Assembly (NCBI GenBank): GCA_951799425.1
Contig: OX637395.1
Span: 4,688,451 to 4,752,450 of the forward strand
Direction of reading: 5' to 3'
Length of the DNA: 64,000 nucleotides
Source of the DNA: Ilex aquifolium
Taxonomy: Eukaryota; Streptophyta; Magnoliopsida; Aquifoliales; Aquifoliaceae
Part shown: positions 58,478 to 64,000 of the stretch, piece by piece
Layout of the letters: the number at the start of each line of letters is the position of its first letter
Position numbering within the stretch: the first letter of the stretch is position 1
Program-made: the position numbers and the translations under genes
Notes under the pieces: generated by a model
What the model was told of the DNA's origin: nothing
What the model saw: only the letters and a program-made list of their open reading frames with translations
The model's database searches: none

Positions 58478-61400
58478 TTTCACCTAAAATTAGATATAGC
58501 TTCAATTGAATCTATCATAATTCATAACTAAATTATTTAATTTCAATTAATCGGAACAATTGGACACAAACTAAAATAGGCAAATTTCAAATGGAGCAAT
58601 CCAAATAAATATAACAAAATTCAAATAATTTCAGTTCCACAAATTAAAATATCCTAGAAGACAAGACTGACTAAATCTGTAACTTATCAATGCATAGCCG
58701 CTAGGAGTGTCAAACGTATCAAGTTAAACGGGTGAATGGTGAAAAACATGTAAACTCATACACGACACGTTTAATAAACAAGTGAAAAACTCTAGCACGA
58801 ACACGAACCGTTTAATAAACGGGTAACACAACATAACTCGTTTAACAACAATTCGCCATTCAAAATAAATTACCAAAGTCGAGTCAAAATTTTCGACTGA
58901 CCCCAATTAGAAAGAACTTATTATTGAGTCCAACTGTATAAAACACCAAATGATGCTTCACGTGAAACCTAATGCAGGAGTAAACACATAGGGCTGCCCT
59001 TTTTTTATAGGCAATTTCTAACATGGGCATTGTCTTCCTAGTTGATGTGTGTAGCTCTGTACAATGTTGATTTTAACACAAATAGAAAATTTCCTTAAAG
59101 CTTCTAATCAATTTTTTTTAACTTCATTTATATTATTATTTTTATGTAGGATTCAAAATCTAAATTAATAGTTAAAATATATTTATATTATAAAATTTTT
59201 TAAAAAATAATTATTAATTTATTATTATATTAATTTTATTTAAACGGGTGATAAACGAGTTGATAGGACTCACCCGAACACGATCCCGTTTATTAAACGT
59301 GTCTGACGGGTCATCCGTTTATCACCCGAACCCGTTAAAGTCTCACCCAAATTTGCTTAATTCATGTCGATTCATGTCGGTTAATCGTGTCATGTTGGAC
59401 TTTGGCATGCCAAATGACTGCAACACTGTATCAATAAACCTATTTTGCATAATCGAACTTTTTTACATCTCCCTCCTCAAACAGTTTCAAGTAATATTTT
59501 AAACAGATCGATATAAAAATTGATGAAATCGTCATCATTCAGTTTAGACCCAAATAGTGGAATTCAATGGTCTATTGTGAAGAAAAAGTTGAATAGGTAA
59601 GAATAATAGAAACCCTAACTACTGTACTAAAAAATAAAAAAAAATTACAAACCTATTTGTTTATGCCTTATAGTTTACCTCTAATAGCTATATTATTGAT
59701 GGAATCAGCAATGGTAAAGAAGACACAGACGACCGAACGACTAAAAGGAAAAGGAGGGACATTTTTTTTAAACCTAATTCTACAATGCATAAAAGAACCC
59801 CAGGATTTGTCAAAATTCCAAAACTTCTTTCAAGTCTTTTAAAATATTTTCAGTGGGGGGGCAATATCTTCAAATTTCAAATATTCTACCTACACCCCAA
59901 AAGTTTTCAAATTTGCAGTGGGAGCAACTGTCCCCACTGTAAATCCGCCCCTGTATGCATATATATGACATTAGCCTTATTACTTCTGTCAACATCCTAT
60001 TGTATTACGCAAGTACCAAGTAGTTTTCACGGCTAATATATTCATAGAATTTGTATTCCATAAAAAGTAGATAAAATTAGTACTTGTAACAGTGATATCA
60101 TGTCATCAATATTGACGTGATATCATCAGTTAATAATATATAACAAATAAAAAAATAATGAACCCCACACAAACTAATAATTACCCGTCTATGTAAATCA
60201 ATAACTATCAACTCTTCGTCCATGTAAATCACTAACTACCCAAATTAGATTCACTTTATTCATTCGGGATTTTGTTATTAGTTAATAATACTAAATTATC
60301 AGTACCGACACGGTATCACCGAAAGAAAAGTAGGAACAAAAACTTATATAAGAATCCAAAGGGCTGCTACCATCAAAATTTCCACGAAGGTGGTGCCTGT
60401 GGAAAAACATGCATTAGTGGTTAGGATTTTTCTTGTTTTCCTTACTGTGAAAATTTTGTAAGTATTCGTGGAATCCCAAAATTCTTGTCTGTACGGATAT
60501 AATTTCATTATTGAAAACTAGGGTCATGGTCGTAGGCTGTCAATTGAGTCGAATTTCTCAAGTTTTTATATATTTTAAGTTGACTCGAGTCGACGATTGG
60601 TAGCTTAGTGTCAAGTGAGTCTTATTTTTTATTTAGTTGGTTAAAAAATAGGTAAAAAAAAAAGGTGATCAGCAAACATAGAGTTTTGTCATGCTGCGGT
60701 TGAAATAGTCTTTTTCTCTACTCTATCTAGAGAGTCCATTTATTCTCATATGCAATGATAGAACTCAAGCTCATGTTCTTACGGAAAAGTCTAAATTAAT
60801 CGGCCCGAAAGTCAGTCAAATTTTTTTCTTAGATCATTAACTGTCGAGGTTTAACAACACTTTATAGAAGTCTTTAAAGATGTTTTAAAGATAAGATAAT
60901 GTCTCTAAGGTCGCTATTCTTGACCTTAGAAAAGAATATAATAAGGTCTTTACCGATTTTATATCTCTATGGAACTTTTTTCTATTCTTTTATTGTTGAT
61001 TATCTATTTCTTATCTTTCCTCAACTGCTAGTGCACTTGAAGCAGAGCTTGCAATTACACCTCCCTTTCGAGTAAGTTCTTGTGTCTTATTTTGCTCTTC
61101 TAGTTCATAAAGGATCTTAACCTACACTGGTTACCGACCTTGACTCTGTTGAGCCAACCTTCGGTTCCTTCAGCTTCTCGCATGAGTAAATCTAAAGCTC
61201 GGCTTACTTCTTTTTTTTTTTGGGAGGGGGAAAGGGAAAGGGGAGGGAGACTTGAACTTTTAACTTCAAGAAGGCAAAACCTTTACTTCTTGCTTGTCTC
61301 GGCTTCTTCTTAAACGGCTTAACTTCTTTATTTACTTTTTCAAACAGAGTACAAAAATTTAATCGTCAAACTTAAATTTATATTACTCAAACTTGACTTA

Positions 61401-62430
61401 ATTTCGTGATGATATTTTTTAATAAATAAAAATAAAAAACTTCAATCACATCATTTCTAATTTATCATAAGTTTCAGGACACTCTTTGTCAAATTAGTGG
61501 TCTTAACTAGAATACAATTTTATTATACTGTCCATGATATATTTTGGAAAAAATTTCATTCACACCTCCTAGATAAGTGTATCTTCAATGAGATCTCTCT
61601 ATTTTATGAATTTTTTTACGTATTAAAATTTGGACAGATTAAAATTTGATTCGAGCGGATTAAAATTCGTTTTTAATCGACTCCAATTAAATTTTAATCA
61701 ACTCGCATTGAATTTTGCTCGGCTTGAATTTTAATACATAAAAATATATAAATTTTAATAGACTCAAATTTTAATACATACAAAATAAATTTTATTCAAC
61801 TTGAATCGAATTTTAATTTGCATGAATTTTAATAAGCAAAAAAATATAAATTTTAATCCACTTGAATTGAATTTTAATCGACGCTAACAATTTAGGTTGA
61901 GCTCAAATCGGCTCGAATTTTATTATATAAAAAAAAATTTAATAAGCTCGAATTTTAATATGTAAAAAAATAAAATTTAATCAGCTCGAATCGAATTTTA
62001 ATCGGTTCAAATTTTAATATGTAGAAAAAAAGAATTTTAATCAACTCAAATTTTAATATGGAAAAAAATAAATTTTAATCAGCTTGAATTTTATGCAAAA
62101 AGATTATTTGAAATTTATGTATGGGCAATTTTAGTATTTTAGGTGAATTTTTTTTATTAGAAATGAAGGTTTAACGACAGAAGTGTGAGTGATGTTTAAA
62201 TATAAATTAGAAAGGATGTCAATGATATTTTAAATAATAGAAGGGATATTTTAAAAATATAGTAAACTACAAGGGTATGGCTGAAATTTTCCCAAATAAA
62301 AATCCTACAATAGAAGAATCAAACAGCTTGCGTTGATCCTCCAAACAAACAATTTCCACGAAAAGGCCAGGAAGCCACGTGACCGAATCCTCTTTTGTAC
62401 TTATTCTTTTCCACGTCACCTCCCCCACTT

Positions 62431-62463
<33 letters not shown>

Positions 62464-62635
62464 GTATGCGTCTCTGTATCGCGTCCTGTCTCTCTCCCTC
62501 TCTCTCTCTCTCACCTGATCTCTGCATTCTGACGCGAAGAATAGATTATGGAGTCATGCGACGGAAACTCAGACAAACAGTTCTTCCAAAACGTCGTCGT
62601 AATGAGGCACGGCGACAGGATAGACAACTTCGAGC
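58478..62635 (+). repeat. tandem segmental duplication, downstream copy
   Basis: Aligns with 50,532-54,647 plus 58,256-58,436. It holds the right part of the hAT-like element (to 59,953, followed by TATGCATA), the degenerate AATTTTAATCGACTC repeats at 61,620-62,090, the promoter region and the start of the phosphatase exon. Compared with the other copy it lacks about 100 bp near 60,700 and has no Helitrons. Scattered single-base differences show it is not brand-new. Confidence 0.92.
62431..62460. repeat. CT/TA microsatellite in phosphatase promoter
   Basis: (CT)n then (TA)n just upstream of the 5' leader. The equivalent site in the upstream copy is where the Helitrons and MITE inserted. Confidence 0.85.
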
Positions 62636-62883
62636 CGCTGTGGGCGGCGACGGCGGCGAGGCCGTGGGATCCACCTTTGGTTAACGCCGGGAAGGTCAGA
62701 GCGTTCTGTACGGGCAAGAAGATCCGCACCCAGCTCGGGTTCCCGATCCACCGGGTCTTCGTCTCCCCATTCCTCCGATGCCTCCAGACCGCCTCCGAGG
62801 CCGTGTCTGCCCTCTGCGCTGTTGATGATGACCCGACCCACATGAGCTCCGAGGGTGTCCAAATCGACCCCTCCAAAATCAAG
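62548..62883 (+). CDS. histidine phosphatase (phosphoglycerate-mutase-like) family protein, exon 1
   Basis: The ATG at 62,548 opens 112 codons up to a GT donor at 62,884 (phase 0). Residues 17-23 are VVMRHGD, with the RHG catalytic triad at 20-22 (phospho-acceptor His21). VSPFLRCLQTA (72-82) holds the second conserved Arg77. This is the N-terminal half of the two-motif core of the histidine phosphatase superfamily. The start RHGDRIDNFEPLW resembles plant phosphoglycerate-mutase-family proteins related to the UBASH3/TS phosphatases, not the glycolytic enzyme. The substrate is unknown. The remaining exons, with the second catalytic His, lie beyond 64,000. The exon is GC-rich compared with its surroundings. 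A truncated copy of its start is at 58,349. Confidence 0.88.
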
Positions 62884-64000
62884 GTCAGACTATTATACAA
62901 AACCTAGATGTACAAGATAAACATTTTTTTTTTTCTGATTTCCATGTTTAAAATTATTGCATTTTATAGATGTGTGGAATGTATTTGAATAAGATTTCTG
63001 GTGGTTATTTGTGATTTGAATTCAGATTTATACAGTTGCTCATAATTAAATCAAACCAAACTAAACCAAGTGTTATGTCCCAATCATTTAGGTGGGCTAC
63101 ATGAATCCGTCCTCACCGTTCATTTCGATCATCATTTAAGTTAATGAGTATAATAAATGAACAAAATGCTTAAATTTGAAATCCATGGTGATTAAGATAT
63201 AGATTCTAGTTATATATGTGTGTGTGTGCGTGTGTGTGTGCGTGGATTTTTTATGATTCTGGAAGTACAGAGCTTGATGGTTCTTATTTACTGCAAAACA
63301 ACTATCTGAATTTGTTTTAATGAACATTTGATTGCTTACAGTGACTATGTCCTTTTTTAGGTTTTGATACTAATTTTTCTCTGATCTAAAAGACAAACCA
63401 TTTGTTCAAGTTGATGGGGATGGTCATTTAAGTTGATTGATGACATATAATTTGATAGCTGGTGGTTTAACGAAAAATATAGCCCTTGATAGAGTCAGGA
63501 TTCATTTAGCTGATTCTAAATAATTGGAGTAAAGGTTTTGTTGAGTCGAGTTCGGATAAGTTGTGCTAGAGGCATATGAAGTGTAGAGTAACCCCTCATC
63601 AAGTAATGATCATTGGTTTTTTGGGTGGCGCATGGACCTTAGAATAATGTTTGTTTCTGTTTAGCGCAATGAGCTTACCATAAAGGAAGGATGCTTATCG
63701 CATACGCCTCTAATGAATTTAATTTTCATCTCCCTTCAGTTTAGTTGGTAGCATGTGACTGCAGTAATTATCAACTGTTTTTTCTGATTAAAGATATGTT
63801 GCTTGTATTGCTTCCATTTAGCATATAATTTATATCTGTTGTAAATACTAATGATGTTTTAGCTTGTGGTTTTTAACCTGAGTTATATTTCTTGATATAG
63901 AAAACAGATCATGAAAGGATGGAACAGTTGTGGACACCAACAATTCCTTCTTAAAACTATCGAGTGTCGTCTGATTAAACATTTATAGCTCGTGATGCAG
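62884..64000 (+). other. first intron of the histidine-phosphatase gene (runs to window end)
   Basis: GT donor at 62,884. No exon recognised downstream. A TG microsatellite lies at 63,217-63,242. The window ends in GTGATGCAG, which could be the acceptor of exon 2, but that cannot be judged without the next bases. Confidence 0.55.

Noticed and set aside
62569-62900. Open frames on the - strand over the phosphatase exon
   Set aside because: Shadows of the GC-rich coding exon; the + strand frame has the RHG motif and a proper donor.

Overview
The window looks like nuclear DNA of a flowering plant. It is AT-rich, its genes are split by introns with GT..AG ends, and the recognisable products are plant-type: a HUB/BRE1 histone H2B ubiquitin ligase, a DREB-type AP2/ERF factor, a small plant RRM-like protein and a histidine-phosphatase family protein. 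The intergenic space and the long introns are filled with small DNA transposons, SINEs, a LINE, an LTR-element fossil, Helitrons and inserted organelle DNA. I cannot name the species.

Layout. (1) 1-20,195, + strand: the last eight exons of a HUB1-like gene (RING finger in the last two), with introns of 3.4, 7.1 and 6.5 kb. The 7.1-kb intron holds an antisense 5'-truncated LINE with hAT-like and Harbinger-like elements nested in it. The 6.5-kb intron holds a short LTR-element fossil followed by plastid ycf2 and mitochondrial nad1 DNA. (2) 20.2-28.4 kb: intergenic DNA with MITEs. (3) 28,857-29,672, - strand: an intronless DREB/ERF gene with a tRNA-derived SINE on each side. (4) 30.5-50.2 kb: a cluster of related terminal-inverted-repeat elements (termini like GGGARAGTCTACGGTAC). 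Where target duplications are clear they are 9 bp, which points to Mutator-like elements. The cluster includes a 2.0-kb almost complete palindrome carrying a fresh SINE in one arm, and a 4.8-kb AT-rich array whose repeat orientation flips in the middle. (5) 47,528-49,159, +: a two-exon RRM-like gene with a TATA box. (6) 50.3-62.6 kb: a tandem duplication of about 4.3 kb of upstream DNA plus the first 29 codons of a histidine-phosphatase gene. The upstream copy is a truncated gene start whose promoter was later split by three tandem Helitrons and a small MITE. The downstream copy keeps the unsplit promoter and the real gene, whose exon 1 is at 62,548-62,883 and whose other exons lie beyond the window.

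The genes do not form a functional unit. They are neighbouring, independently transcribed nuclear genes. The main interest is transposon biology: palindromic Mutator-type foldback elements with GATCGATC-rich arrays, two internal before-and-after insertion comparisons, and Helitrons carrying expanded GGN repeats.
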